Positions 45,252-54,663 are shown, numbered from the stretch's first letter. The stretch: 64,000 nt of DNA from CAWVWD01 sp965662365 (GCA_965662365.1 CBFIHR010000011.1:1-64000), one strand, 5' to 3'. A program made the numbers and translations. The notes: a model not told the origin generated them from the letters alone.

Positions 45252-45737
45252 ATGATAGATGTACAAAATATTTTTAATGATATTGTTGAGTTGTTAGAGA
45301 GATACAGAACTAAAAATGATATTGTTGCAAATTGTTATGAATCCGTGAATTTGGAGTTGGTTTTTTCATTTATAAAAATGCCGGCAAGTCATATTTTAGG
45401 CGTTTACAAAAGTCGTCAAAGTCTTGAGAATCTTAGAAAAGGCAACGAATTTGTAATTGGCTATGATGATTTGATTCCAAATCTGGAAGCTACAAATGAC
45501 GATGAAGTTATTGTCACTAATATTAGTAGTGAAAAAGGAACTTTTATAGTTTTTACAAATGTAAAATTCACAGAATTATTGGGCGTTTTAAAATCAAAAC
45601 GTACTTTGTCTGAAATTAGGAATAAATATAAAAATCATGAGCAGAGATTAGAAAAATCTAATTTTGAATCAACTAATGATTATAAAAAAAGTGAGAATGT
45701 TTTTATTGACGGAAAGTTAGTAATTACTATTCACTAA
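45252..45737 (+). CDS. Protein of unknown function downstream of tsaD
   Basis: The 161-residue protein starts MIDVQNIFNDIVELLERYR and is rich in Asn, Lys and Asp, with no signal peptide or membrane segment. Phrases such as YKSRQSLENLRKGNEF and a mixed alpha/beta pattern in the middle (NDDEVIVTNISSEKGTFIVFTN) suggest a soluble domain; the tail is charged and loose. I recognise no family. It starts 22 bp after tsaD and ends 34 bp before the LolD-like gene, so it is likely in the same transcription unit, though its composition is slightly different from its neighbours. Confidence 0.65.
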   Translation: MIDVQNIFNDIVELLERYRTKNDIVANCYESVNLELVFSFIKMPASHILGVYKSRQSLENLRKGNEFVIGYDDLIPNLEATNDDEVIVTNISSEKGTFIVFTNVKFTELLGVLKSKRTLSEIRNKYKNHEQRLEKSNFESTNDYKKSENVFIDGKLVITIH

Positions 45738-45742
45738 TCACC

Positions 45743-45756
45743 CCCGAGGTTTCGGG
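45743..45756 (+). repeat. CCCGA/TCGGG palindrome
   Basis: CCCGA (45743-45747) and TCGGG (45752-45756) flank a short centre in the 34-bp gap between the unknown gene and the LolD-like gene. It is one of five such palindromes in the window. Confidence 0.45.
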
Positions 45757-45771
45757 ACAAGTAATCACGAA

Positions 45772-46422
45772 ATGATAAACGGAAAAAATATAAAAAAGGC
45801 TTACGGAAAGTTGAATGTGTTGAAAGGTGTTGATATTCACATCAAGGAAGCAGAAGTCGTTTCTATTGTTGGAAAATCGGGTGCTGGGAAAAGTACATTG
45901 CTACATATTTTAGGTACATTGGATAACGCAGATTCTGGCGAATTATTAATAAATAATACAGACGTTGCTCAATTAAATAAAAAGCAATTAGCGGCTTTTC
46001 GCAATGAAAATATCGGTTTTGTGTTTCAGTTTCATCACCTGTTGCCAGAATTTACAGCGTTAGAAAACGTTTGTATTCCTGCTTATATTGGTAAAAAAAA
46101 TGAAGCGGAAACTGAAAAAAGAGCCAAAGAATTGTTATCTTACTTGGGATTAAGCGACCGCTTAACGCACAAACCGACACAGCTTTCTGGTGGCGAACAA
46201 CAACGGGTAGCCGTTGCAAGAGCTTTGGTGAACAGTCCAGCGATTGTTTTTGCAGATGAGCCGTCAGGGAATTTAGATTCGGCTTCTTCAAAGGAATTAC
46301 ATAATTTGTTATTTCAATTACGAGATGATTTTAAGCAAACGTTTATCATCGTAACGCACAATGAGGATTTGGCGAATATGAGTGATAGAAAACTGGTGAT
46401 GTATGATGGTGTTTTGAAGTGA
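45772..46422 (+). CDS. lolD: ABC transporter ATPase, LolD/MacB type
   Basis: The 216-residue protein is an ATPase of the LolCDE/MacB/FtsE class. It has an intact Walker A (GKSGAGKST, 34-42), Q-loop (FQFHHLLPEF), signature LSGGEQQR, Walker B IVFADEPSGNLD and switch His in VTHNED. It therefore differs from the degenerate ATPase at 37295. LolD drives extraction of lipoproteins from the inner membrane; the permease LolC/E is not adjacent, so the symbol is a best match only. The gene is the last of the tsaD-led cluster. After it comes a 235-bp gap before DUF389. Confidence 0.9.
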   Translation: MINGKNIKKAYGKLNVLKGVDIHIKEAEVVSIVGKSGAGKSTLLHILGTLDNADSGELLINNTDVAQLNKKQLAAFRNENIGFVFQFHHLLPEFTALENVCIPAYIGKKNEAETEKRAKELLSYLGLSDRLTHKPTQLSGGEQQRVAVARALVNSPAIVFADEPSGNLDSASSKELHNLLFQLRDDFKQTFIIVTHNEDLANMSDRKLVMYDGVLK

Positions 46423-46657
46423 ATTGACCGTACTAAGATTTTGCTAAAAGAAAAGCAATGAAAATAGTTTGAAATATTATCGAGGTATTAAAAATGTTGT
46501 GAATACTACTAAAGAAGAACGATGAATATTCTTGCAGCTTCGTCCAAAAATAAAGCTGCAAAATTATAGAAGATTTTGAAGTTTCTGAGAATGATGTAAA
46601 ACGATTACGAGAACAACCTGAGACAATCTAATTACTAATCATTAATTACGGAATAAA
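46423..46657. other. Intergenic region with a possible short gene remnant
   Basis: The 235-bp gap contains a protein-like stretch near 46555-46632, reading CKIIEDFEVSENDVKRLREQ, that ends at TAA but has no start in frame. It looks like the tail of a small, decayed gene, possibly an antitoxin-like helix, but this is weak. The promoter of the DUF389 gene is not obvious. Confidence 0.3.
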
Positions 46658-48115
46658 TTGGAAAATATAAATCAACCAAACGAAACACCAAACGAAACAC
46701 CAGATAAGTCGCCAAAGGAAACACCAAATACGTCGCCGTTAGAAGACCAAAGTTTTAGAGAAATTTTCAGAGAGCTATGGCGTAGAACAGTGGATTTTGT
46801 TCAAGACATAACGGATATTCAGGAAGGTTCTGATCAAGTTGGAACGATCAACTCGATTATGGCGAATAAAACCATGACTGGAGCAAATGTCTGGTTGTTA
46901 ATTTCGGCCATTATTGTCGCCTCTATTGGTTTGGATACCAATTCGCCTGCCGTGATAATTGGTGCGATGTTAATTTCTCCATTGATGTCGCCGATTCTGG
47001 GCGTTGGTTTATCAGTTGCGATTAATAATCGAAATACACTTAGGACATCACTTCAACATTTCGGGATTGCTTTAGGTGTGAGTTTAGTGACGAGTTTTTT
47101 GTATTTTCGGTTTACGCCTTTATCAAGTGCCGAACCGACAAGCGAAATGTTGGCAAGAACGTCACCAACGATTTTAGATGTTTTAATTGCTTTCTTTGGT
47201 GGAATTGCCGGTATTGTCTCGACAACACGATTAGAAAAATCAAATGCTATTCCGGGTGTAGCTATTGCGACTGCTTTGTTACCGCCTGTTTGTGTGTCTG
47301 GTTATGGACTGGCACATGGTGAATGGTGGATTTTTATTAATGCCTTATATTTATTTTTTATTAACTCGGTTTTTGTTGCCTTAGCGACGTTTTTGATTGT
47401 ACGATTGTTGGATTTCCCTTACAAACAGTACATTAATGAACAGGAGAAGTTTCGAGCTCAATTAATCATGGTTGGTTTTGTGATTTTGGTCATTGTACCG
47501 AGTGCATTTATCTTTTCAAGTGTATTAAAAGATATTCGTCAACAACATTATTTAAAAGAATATGTGAAAGAAAATTTTGATGATACTTTCACGACAACTG
47601 ATAAATTAGACGGTACCGACTCTTTAGAGTTGAATGTATTTTGGTTTGGAAAACCGATGATAGCTGCCGATAGTTTACAACATGCAAAGCAGTTATCCAG
47701 TTGGCGAATTGCTTTTAGAGTAGTGCAGTCGGATTATGGTGAAGAGTTTGCAAATAGCATTCGTCGCTCGATGCAATCTGAGGAGTTGATGCAGGCTTTG
47801 AGTGATGAACGAAAGTCTAAAGAACGGTTGATTAATGAAAAAAATGAACTGGCAGCACAAATTGAATTCTTAAAAGCCGATCAAGTCATTTTAGATGATA
47901 TTGGTAAAGAATATAAAATTACCTTTCCAGAGCTTCAAGGATTGAGTTATGGCACAATGTACGCAACGACAGACTCGACCTGTTTACCTGTCCCGACGCT
48001 TTCTTTTCGTTGGAGCAGAGACATCACGAAAAATCAGCAAACGGATTATGAAAAACGGATTGCAACGCAGTTTAGAGAACGATTTGAGCTGGATACGATT
48101 ATTGTGAATAATTAA
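46658..48115 (+). CDS. DUF389-family membrane protein
   Basis: The 485-residue product is a polytopic inner-membrane protein of the DUF389 family. It likely begins at TTG (46658): in-frame sequence from there reads MENINQPNETPNETPDKSPKETPNTSP, and the next Met (in IMANKTMTG) would remove conserved residues. Roughly six transmembrane helices follow, including the signature AVIIGAMLISPLMSPILGVGLS. The C-terminal third is soluble with a coiled coil (MQALSDERKSKERLINEKNELAAQIEFLKADQ is part of it, shown in shortened form as SDERKSKERLINEKNELA). The transported substrate is unknown. The Clp-like gene starts 54 bp downstream on the same strand. Confidence 0.9.
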   Translation: MENINQPNETPNETPDKSPKETPNTSPLEDQSFREIFRELWRRTVDFVQDITDIQEGSDQVGTINSIMANKTMTGANVWLLISAIIVASIGLDTNSPAVIIGAMLISPLMSPILGVGLSVAINNRNTLRTSLQHFGIALGVSLVTSFLYFRFTPLSSAEPTSEMLARTSPTILDVLIAFFGGIAGIVSTTRLEKSNAIPGVAIATALLPPVCVSGYGLAHGEWWIFINALYLFFINSVFVALATFLIVRLLDFPYKQYINEQEKFRAQLIMVGFVILVIVPSAFIFSSVLKDIRQQHYLKEYVKENFDDTFTTTDKLDGTDSLELNVFWFGKPMIAADSLQHAKQLSSWRIAFRVVQSDYGEEFANSIRRSMQSEELMQALSDERKSKERLINEKNELAAQIEFLKADQVILDDIGKEYKITFPELQGLSYGTMYATTDSTCLPVPTLSFRWSRDITKNQQTDYEKRIATQFRERFELDTIIVNN

Positions 48116-48169
48116 ATAAAAATGGAAAATATTTTTAGAATCTAACGATACCGTAGGAGTCAAAAAGTT

Positions 48170-51100
48170 ATGCACAAAATAACTATACCATATAAAGCCA
48201 TAAATCTAACTTTTTCTGATAATAACATCTTGCTGCCCTTGACCGAACACAGTGTGATTCGGATTGATAGCAGTATGGGACGTTTGGCAGAACAGTTTGA
48301 AAATGCGATTCAAAAAAAGGTTTTAGATAAAGGGTTTTATTCTGCTATTTTGGAAATTAAGGATGCAGATGCACATTATAAAAAAGACAAAATCACGGTA
48401 GATTTTCCTGCTGCAAAAGATAAGATTTCCTATCCTGCTTTTGAATTGACGTTTGATTATTTTTATAAAATAACAGAAAAAGGCATTTGGTCAGTTTTGC
48501 CAACTTTAGGCATTGAGTGCTTTGCGGATAGTGAGGATACGTTAGGGAAAACCTTGATTGATAACATCAAATTAGAGTTTGCTCGAAAGAAGCGTTTAAC
48601 GGCAGTTCAAAATATTGTAACTTCTATCTGGATGGAAATCAATGGTTTAGAAGAAGATAATTTGAATTTTAAGTTTTATACACCTGCCGAGTTAGAACGG
48701 TTAAACGAAAAGAAAAGAGAGAAAATTTTACCAAAAGTTGCTCAAAAATTAACCTTTAAAAATCAAGTTTCTTTTGGTCGTGAAAAGGAGTTAAAACAGC
48801 TGGCGGACACGCTAAAAGGTAAATTCAACAAATCATGTATTATTGTTGGAAATTCTGGCGTCGGAAAAACGGCTTTGGTTTGGGAAATGGTGCGACAGGC
48901 GAAAAGTTTGGGTATTAAATCTAAGTTTTATGAAACAACTGCCTCGACCATGATTAAAGAATTGACGCAAGAGACAGGTTGGCAAGATAACTTAGTGTAT
49001 TTGTGTCGGGAGTTATCGAATGAAGGTGATTTTTTGTTTGTGCGGAATCTGTTAGAACTTTTTGAGGTCGGTCAATATGAAGGTAATACGATCAGTATGG
49101 CAGAATATTTACGGACGTTTGTAAGTCGAGGCGAAGTGACTTTGATTTCGGAATGTACAGACGAAGAATTTGCTAAAATAGAACTGCGAAGTCCTAACTT
49201 TTTATCGTTATTTCAAATCATACGCTTAGAAGAGCCTAAGGAGGATCTGGAAGATATTATTATCAAAAAAGTGACACAAATAGCGAATACAAGTCAGGTC
49301 GTTTTAGAAAAAGATGCGATTGAAGAAACGATTCGTTTGAATCGACGATATACGCCTTATTCGGGGTTTCCTGGCAAGCCGATTCGTTTTTTAGAAAGTA
49401 TTATTTTAAATAATAATAGACAAAAAAAGTCAAAAATTACGATCAATCGAAGTACGGCGATTCAATATTTTTGTGAAGAAACAGGAATGCCAGAGTTTAT
49501 GGTGAATCCTGCTTTACCAATGAATTTAGGTCAGATTCAGTCGTATTTTCAAGATAATATTTTTGGTCAAAATGCCGCTGTCAAAAGTGTTACAAATTTA
49601 TTAGCTTCTGTAAAAACAGCGTTGACACGACAAGGAAAACCGATTGCTTCGTTTTTGTTTGTTGGGCCAACAGGTGTTGGAAAGACAGAAATGGCAAAGG
49701 TTTTGGCCAATTTTATGTTTGGAAGTCGAGAGAAAATGATTCGCTTCGATATGTCCGAATATTCAACGCCTTACTCGGTGATGCGATTGACGGGAACTTC
49801 TTATTTTGAAGATGGTTTGCTGACGTCGGCGGTGAAACGTGAACCGTTTTGTGTGCTACTTTTTGATGAAATCGAAAAAGCAAGTCCTACGTTTTACGAT
49901 TTATTATTGCAATTATTGAGTGAAGGTCGATTGACGGATAGTCAAGGGAAATTGGTGAATTTCTGCTCGACCATTATCATTATGACTTCAAATATCGGTG
50001 CATCAAATTTGCAAAATAATAAGATCAGTTGGTCAAAAGAAATTGATGTTACGTCTGTGAATGAACATTTTATGAGTGCTGTCCGCAAGCATTTTCGACC
50101 AGAGTTATATAACCGAATTGATGAAGTAATTCCGTTTCAACCATTGACAAAGTCGGATATTCGTTTTATTGTTAATCGAGAAATCAAAATTTTTAAAAGT
50201 CGAGAAGGCATTCGCTATCGGAATATGGATTTTTATCTCGAAAATGAAGTCTTTGATTATTTGGGCGAAAAGGGGTACGACCCAAAATACGGTGCGAGAA
50301 AGTTGCAGCGAATTGTGCGGGAAGAGTTGATAATTCCGTTGGCAAAAAAACTGAATACGTTTGAATATGATGAACAGTTGATTGTCAATATTTCGCTTTG
50401 GGAAGATAAATTAGAGATGGAAGTCGATTCGGATCCTTTGAAGTTTGATTTGTTGCTCGAAGAATTGGAAATGTATCAATATGCGGATCATGCAGGTGAT
50501 TTGCGTCGAAGTGTGCAGCAGTTGAAAGAAGGGACTTTCTTTGTTAGACTGTTAAGTGACTTGGATATTTTAGAAAGTCGTAAAAAGAAGCGACCAGATA
50601 AATTTTGGAAAAATAAAGTAGATGCGAAAAACTACAGTTTATACCTAAATACGATTCAAAATTTAGAAAATTTACAGGAAATCATTGAGCAACATGAAGA
50701 TGAATTGTCGCTGGCTTGTATGGATTTGATGGCTTACAATACTCGATTAATTGACGAAATTAAAGCGTGGGAAGCATCGTATTTTGAGTATAAAGTCGAG
50801 TTATTTAATCGTGTTGATCCACAATCTAATGTGGCAAATTTTTATTTGATTGGAAATAATTTACATATTTTCATTCAATATTATGAGAAATTATTTAAAG
50901 CAAAAGGTTTCAAATATACGGCAGAATTAATGTGGTATCGTGATGCTTATTTCAATGAAATGATTGAGGAAGGGATAGAAGTGGAGGACGAAGACGGAGA
51001 AACAGCAACGGTTACGGTCAAGCGAAAACGAGAGGAATATATTTTTACGAAATTTGATTTTGATGCCAAAAAACGATTTGAATTACCCGAAGCAACTGAT

Positions 51101-51433
51101 CGTTTGGTTGGAATGAAAGTTCGAGTGCAGGGTAGTTGTCCGTATTTGTACTTATTCCAAGAAAATGGAGTTCATGTTTGGGAAGTGTCGGATAGTTTGA
51201 AGATTAAAACGGAAATATTGACCTTAGAGGGCAATATGATTTTAGAGGATAAAAGGTTACACCAAAAAGACTTTTGGACAAACAAAAAAACTCGACGAAC
51301 ATACAAAGAAGAGTTTTTACATGATTTACTTTTTGATATCAATCGAGAAATTAAAAACGATAAGTTTTTAGATTTTTTATTAGTAATTCTGAATAAACGA
51401 TTTGAAGCGAAGTTGAATGAGGAGTTGTTGTGA
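48170..51433 (+). CDS. Clp/Hsp100-like double AAA+ ATPase with a C-terminal release-factor (PCRF)-like region
   Basis: The 1087-residue protein has no ClpN domain; residues 1-190 are unlike ClpA/B. The first AAA+ module has Walker A GNSGVGKT (227-234), but its Walker B region reads FLFVRNLLEL, lacking the Asp-Glu pair, so it probably binds but does not hydrolyse ATP. The second module is canonical: GPTGVGKT (499-506), LFDEIEKA with Asp566-Glu567, TSNIGA, RPELYNRIDEVIPF and sensor-2 GYDPKYGARKLQR. After the D2-small domain (to ~740), residues ~790-1010 are helical then beta, with AKGFKYTAELM (near 913) and VRVQGSCPYLYLFQENGVH (984-1002). These parallel the SRGFKTEII and ISGDYAYGWLRTETGVHR strands of bacterial release factors. 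No GGQ motif exists. Confidence 0.85.
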   Translation: MHKITIPYKAINLTFSDNNILLPLTEHSVIRIDSSMGRLAEQFENAIQKKVLDKGFYSAILEIKDADAHYKKDKITVDFPAAKDKISYPAFELTFDYFYKITEKGIWSVLPTLGIECFADSEDTLGKTLIDNIKLEFARKKRLTAVQNIVTSIWMEINGLEEDNLNFKFYTPAELERLNEKKREKILPKVAQKLTFKNQVSFGREKELKQLADTLKGKFNKSCIIVGNSGVGKTALVWEMVRQAKSLGIKSKFYETTASTMIKELTQETGWQDNLVYLCRELSNEGDFLFVRNLLELFEVGQYEGNTISMAEYLRTFVSRGEVTLISECTDEEFAKIELRSPNFLSLFQIIRLEEPKEDLEDIIIKKVTQIANTSQVVLEKDAIEETIRLNRRYTPYSGFPGKPIRFLESIILNNNRQKKSKITINRSTAIQYFCEETGMPEFMVNPALPMNLGQIQSYFQDNIFGQNAAVKSVTNLLASVKTALTRQGKPIASFLFVGPTGVGKTEMAKVLANFMFGSREKMIRFDMSEYSTPYSVMRLTGTSYFEDGLLTSAVKREPFCVLLFDEIEKASPTFYDLLLQLLSEGRLTDSQGKLVNFCSTIIIMTSNIGASNLQNNKISWSKEIDVTSVNEHFMSAVRKHFRPELYNRIDEVIPFQPLTKSDIRFIVNREIKIFKSREGIRYRNMDFYLENEVFDYLGEKGYDPKYGARKLQRIVREELIIPLAKKLNTFEYDEQLIVNISLWEDKLEMEVDSDPLKFDLLLEELEMYQYADHAGDLRRSVQQLKEGTFFVRLLSDLDILESRKKKRPDKFWKNKVDAKNYSLYLNTIQNLENLQEIIEQHEDELSLACMDLMAYNTRLIDEIKAWEASYFEYKVELFNRVDPQSNVANFYLIGNNLHIFIQYYEKLFKAKGFKYTAELMWYRDAYFNEMIEEGIEVEDEDGETATVTVKRKREEYIFTKFDFDAKKRFELPEATDRLVGMKVRVQGSCPYLYLFQENGVHVWEVSDSLKIKTEILTLEGNMILEDKRLHQKDFWTNKKTRRTYKEEFLHDLLFDINREIKNDKFLDFLLVILNKRFEAKLNEELL

Positions 51434-51821
51434 ACGTGTCAAAAGGTGAAGAAGATTAAAAAAGATTGATATTTTGCTTCAATGGTGATGTGGGGAATAG
51501 GTTTTGAAAGCATTGCGGGGCGTCACGTTCTGCAACACCGACTCCGACTGTTCCGCTGATTAAATAATCATTACAGCGATATAAATTTGCATCATAATCA
51601 AATCCTATTGTCGATAAATAATAGTTATTAATAATCATTTTAACCTCAATTTGTGTTTACACAATCATTTAGTCAATGCAAACACTTCCGTTGATTAATT
51701 TAATTCTTTCTTCGGGCTAGCCTTGTATGTAAAGGTTTAAAGTACTGATAATCAAAGTTATAAGTATATAAATAAATCTTCGCATAGATGTGTTTTTATG
51801 TATTTCTATAAAAATAACCAT
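51434..51821. other. Intergenic region, weak minus-strand ORF only
   Basis: Between the Clp-like gene and the transporter is a 390-bp gap. A minus-strand ORF (51456-51638, 60 codons) includes YRCNDYLISGTVGVGVAE, which looks mildly protein-like, but it has no promoter or context support. I do not call it a gene. No clear terminator hairpin for the Clp-like gene was found. Confidence 0.35.
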
Positions 51822-51850
51822 TTGTAAGAACATCTTATGACCTATCTTTG
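51822..51850 (+). promoter_or_regulatory. Promoter of the transporter gene (-33 TTG, -7 TATCTTTG)
   Basis: TTG at 51822-51824 and TATCTTTG at 51843-51850 are separated by 18 bp, close to the Bacteroidota consensus. The start codon lies 33 bp beyond the -7 box. This is the best-formed promoter seen in the window. Confidence 0.7.
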
Positions 51851-51882
51851 TCGAGAATACTCTAAAACATAGTTTTCATACC

Positions 51883-53514
51883 ATGATAATAACTTTAAGT
51901 GAAAATCCATTGCTACTGCTTTTTATTGTTGCAGCAATAGGTTACGGATTGGGTAAGATTAAAATAAAAGGTAGTAGTTTGGGGGTTGCAGCAGTTTTAT
52001 TTGTGGGCTTATTTTTTGGTTCATTAGATAAATCGTTACAGATTCCGAATATTATTTTAACATTAGGTTTAGCGATTTTTGTTTACACCGTTGGTTTAAC
52101 GAGCGGGCCGAGTTTCTTTTCGACATTTAGGCGGCGAGGGTTTCGAGATTTTTATTTTGTTACTGGTATGATGGTGTTTTCATCAGCACTGACTTATGGT
52201 CTTTTTCTGCTTCTTGATATTGAGGCAAGCGTTATCACGGGGATTTTTGCTGGTAGTTCTACAAATACACCTGCATTAGCGGGTATTTTGGATACATTCG
52301 CCAGTCAGACTACTGATGAAAACGAGTTGAATCAATTGATTGAAAACGCTGTGGTCGGTTATTCGATTTCTTATCCGATGGGTGTTTTAGCGTCTATGAT
52401 TGCGATTACTTTATTACAAAAATGGCTAAAAATTGATTACAAAAAAGAAGCTTTCGACTTACGAAAAGAATATCCGATTGCTCAAGAAATTTTTAATATT
52501 ACGGTAAAAATTACCAACACGGCAATTGAAAATAAGACGCTGCGTGATATTATGCAGCAGTATAACTGGACGGTTGTGTTCGGGCGAATCAAACATGGTG
52601 AAGAGACTATGTTGAGTAATTTCGATTCTATATTGATGATCGGGGATTTTGTTCGAGTATCAGGAACACAAGAGGAATTAGAACGACTGATTGCTGTTTT
52701 GGGAGAGGAGGTTGATCACCGATTCGATGATAACGAAGCGGAATACGAAATCAAACGTATTTTTGTATCGAATCCTAATGTCGCTGGTCAAACTTTGGCG
52801 GCCTTGAATTTGAATGAAAAATATTCAACTATTGTCACTCGGTTGCGTCGTGGTGATGTGGATATTTTAGTGAATAATAAAACGGTTTTTGAGTTGGGGG
52901 ATAGAGTGCGTTTTGTGGCTCGTAAGCAGGATATTCCGGATTTAGTTAAGTTATTTGGAGATTCTTATCGGGCATTAGGACAGATTGATTTGTTGTCGTT
53001 TGGATTCGGAATGGCGTTAGGGCTTTTGTTAGGAATGATAACTTTCGAATTACCAGGAGGGATTCAGTTTAAATTAGGATTTGCCGGCGGGCCGTTGATT
53101 GTAGCTTTAATTTTAGGCGCATTGCGTCGTACCGGGCCGATTGTTTGGACGTTGCCGTATAGTGCTAATTTGACTTTGCGTCAAATCGGTTTGATTTTCC
53201 TTTTAGCAACGATTGGCGTGCGTTCCGGTCACACTTTTGTTTCAACTATCATGGACGGTGGAGCAGGTTTAATTTTTATCGCAGGAACAATTATTAGTTT
53301 ATCTACGGCGATTCTTACCATTTTTATTGGTTATAAATTACTAAAAATTCCGTTTACATTACTAACAGGAATGGTGGCAAATCAACCTGCAATTTTAGAC
53401 TTTGCGATTCAGAAAGCAGACAATCATTTACCGAATATCGGTTATGCGTTGATGATGCCAGTAGCATTAATTGCGAAAATAGTCTTTGTGCAGATTTTAT
53501 ATTATTTGATGTGA
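51883..53514 (+). CDS. YidE/YbjL/AspT-type transporter with TrkA_C domains
   Basis: The 543-residue inner-membrane protein belongs to the aspartate-alanine exchanger superfamily. The two transmembrane halves are each a duplicated unit: the first holds LGLAIFVYTVGLTSGPSFF and GIFAGSSTNTPALAGI, the second holds FKLGFAGGPLIVALILGALRRTGPIVW and LLATIGVRSGHTF. Between them, residues ~195-370, are two TrkA_C-type regulatory domains (ENKTLRDIMQQYN and FVSNPNVAGQTLAALNLN are typical openings). The substrate of the YidE/YbjL group is unknown; AspT exchanges aspartate for alanine. The gene has its own promoter and terminator, so it is an independent unit. Confidence 0.9.
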   Translation: MIITLSENPLLLLFIVAAIGYGLGKIKIKGSSLGVAAVLFVGLFFGSLDKSLQIPNIILTLGLAIFVYTVGLTSGPSFFSTFRRRGFRDFYFVTGMMVFSSALTYGLFLLLDIEASVITGIFAGSSTNTPALAGILDTFASQTTDENELNQLIENAVVGYSISYPMGVLASMIAITLLQKWLKIDYKKEAFDLRKEYPIAQEIFNITVKITNTAIENKTLRDIMQQYNWTVVFGRIKHGEETMLSNFDSILMIGDFVRVSGTQEELERLIAVLGEEVDHRFDDNEAEYEIKRIFVSNPNVAGQTLAALNLNEKYSTIVTRLRRGDVDILVNNKTVFELGDRVRFVARKQDIPDLVKLFGDSYRALGQIDLLSFGFGMALGLLLGMITFELPGGIQFKLGFAGGPLIVALILGALRRTGPIVWTLPYSANLTLRQIGLIFLLATIGVRSGHTFVSTIMDGGAGLIFIAGTIISLSTAILTIFIGYKLLKIPFTLLTGMVANQPAILDFAIQKADNHLPNIGYALMMPVALIAKIVFVQILYYLM

Positions 53515-53571
53515 TTAAGAGGTGAGCGTATCTAATTGTGCGTTTATTTTTAGGGTTATTGATAGGACGTG

Positions 53572-53611
53572 AAAGGTCGAAGTACATATTTTTGCACTTC
53601 GACCTTTTGCA
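53572..53611 (+). terminator. Terminator of the transporter gene
   Basis: AAAGGTCGAAGT (53572-53583) pairs exactly with 53596-53607 around a 12-base loop, followed by TTGC. It lies 58 bp after the stop. Confidence 0.8.
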
Positions 53612-53733
53612 TGTAAGACAAGTATTTTACTATGAGAAATTCACAAATTTTTTAAAATAAATAATATGATAATCAGTGAGTTATAAAAATAAGTTGTCAT
53701 ATTTATTTTGTGCAAAGTATTCTACTTATTCTT

Positions 53734-54663
53734 TTAATCCATTTCTTCAAATCCACCAAATCCATCGAGATCGTTATTATCCAGGTCACCTTCATTAGTA
53801 GGATTTGTAGTACTTCCGTCATCAGTTTCCAAGGCATTGTCCAAACAACCTGGCGGCATTCCCTCGGTTAGCCAAACGCTGACTTCATCACCGACCGTTA
53901 GTGTTAAACCAGGTTCTGGCATTGGATTTTGTTTGTAGATGTAGGCTGTTGCTTCGTCAGTGACGAGTCCATCTGCTTCTACCATAAGAATATTTAGGTT
54001 CAGACCTTGTATCAAGAATTCGGCTTCGCTGTATTGCATACATAAGACTTTTGGAACGTTTACTTCTGAACCGCCACCGTCTGCAATGACCAATTCTATC
54101 TTACTATTTGCTTGGAGTTTGTGTTTTTTATTACGATCTAATTTTTTACCATCAACAAAAATTTCTAAAACAGTATTTTTCGCCTTATCAGGACGACGCT
54201 CTTTGATCGCTCCTCGAAAACCATTATTTTCTAAAATTCGCATAGCGACGCTTTCGTCTTTGTCCCAAATAGATGGCAATGGTTTTGATGGTGGAATGAT
54301 AGGGTTGACGGTCAAATATATGGTACGATGTTCTTTCACCTTTAGGCCAGTTTCTTTAGTTGGCAGCGGTGTTTGTTCCATAATTGTTAACGGTAGTTTA
54401 TCAGGGTCATAAGCTGAAGAGTCGATAATTTGAATATTCAAATTGGACTTTCGAAGCTGCGATTTGACTTGTCGTACTGTTTGTCCTTTTAGGTTTGGAA
54501 CAGAAACAGCTTCTCCGTGATTGGTATAACATTTTAGTCCTTGAAAAGTCAGCAAGAAAAAACAAACCAGCCCTATCATTGCGATAGAGAAGTTTTTGAT
54601 AAATATTTTGCTGCTAATAAAGTAAAAAGTTTCCTTTGCAGCGTTAATTAACCGCTCTTTCAT
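53734..54663 (-). CDS. PASTA-domain membrane protein
   Basis: The 309-residue protein has an N-terminal transmembrane helix (AMIGLVCFFLLTFQGLKC, about 28-45) and three PASTA domains in the periplasm. The first (about 55-120) starts VSVPNLKGQTVRQVKSQLRK, the second is around IWDKDESVAMRILENNGF, and the third starts VNVPKVLCMQYSEAEFLIQG. The tail after 270 is acidic, Asn/Asp-rich and probably disordered. PASTA domains bind peptidoglycan in kinases and penicillin-binding proteins, but here no kinase or PBP domain is fused. Proteins of this layout are common in Bacteroidota. A minus-strand TATCTTTG box at 54707-54714 is a likely -7 element. Confidence 0.9.
   Translation of the reverse strand: MKERLINAAKETFYFISSKIFIKNFSIAMIGLVCFFLLTFQGLKCYTNHGEAVSVPNLKGQTVRQVKSQLRKSNLNIQIIDSSAYDPDKLPLTIMEQTPLPTKETGLKVKEHRTIYLTVNPIIPPSKPLPSIWDKDESVAMRILENNGFRGAIKERRPDKAKNTVLEIFVDGKKLDRNKKHKLQANSKIELVIADGGGSEVNVPKVLCMQYSEAEFLIQGLNLNILMVEADGLVTDEATAYIYKQNPMPEPGLTLTVGDEVSVWLTEGMPPGCLDNALETDDGSTTNPTNEGDLDNNDLDGFGGFEEMD

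Noticed and set aside
51456..51638. Minus-strand 60-codon ORF
   Set aside because: It lies opposite to its neighbours, has no promoter or terminator and no recognised motif; only a short stretch looks protein-like.
53960..54412. 150-codon plus-strand ORF inside the PASTA gene
   Set aside because: It is antisense to a gene with clear PASTA domains and has a Ser/Phe-rich shadow composition.
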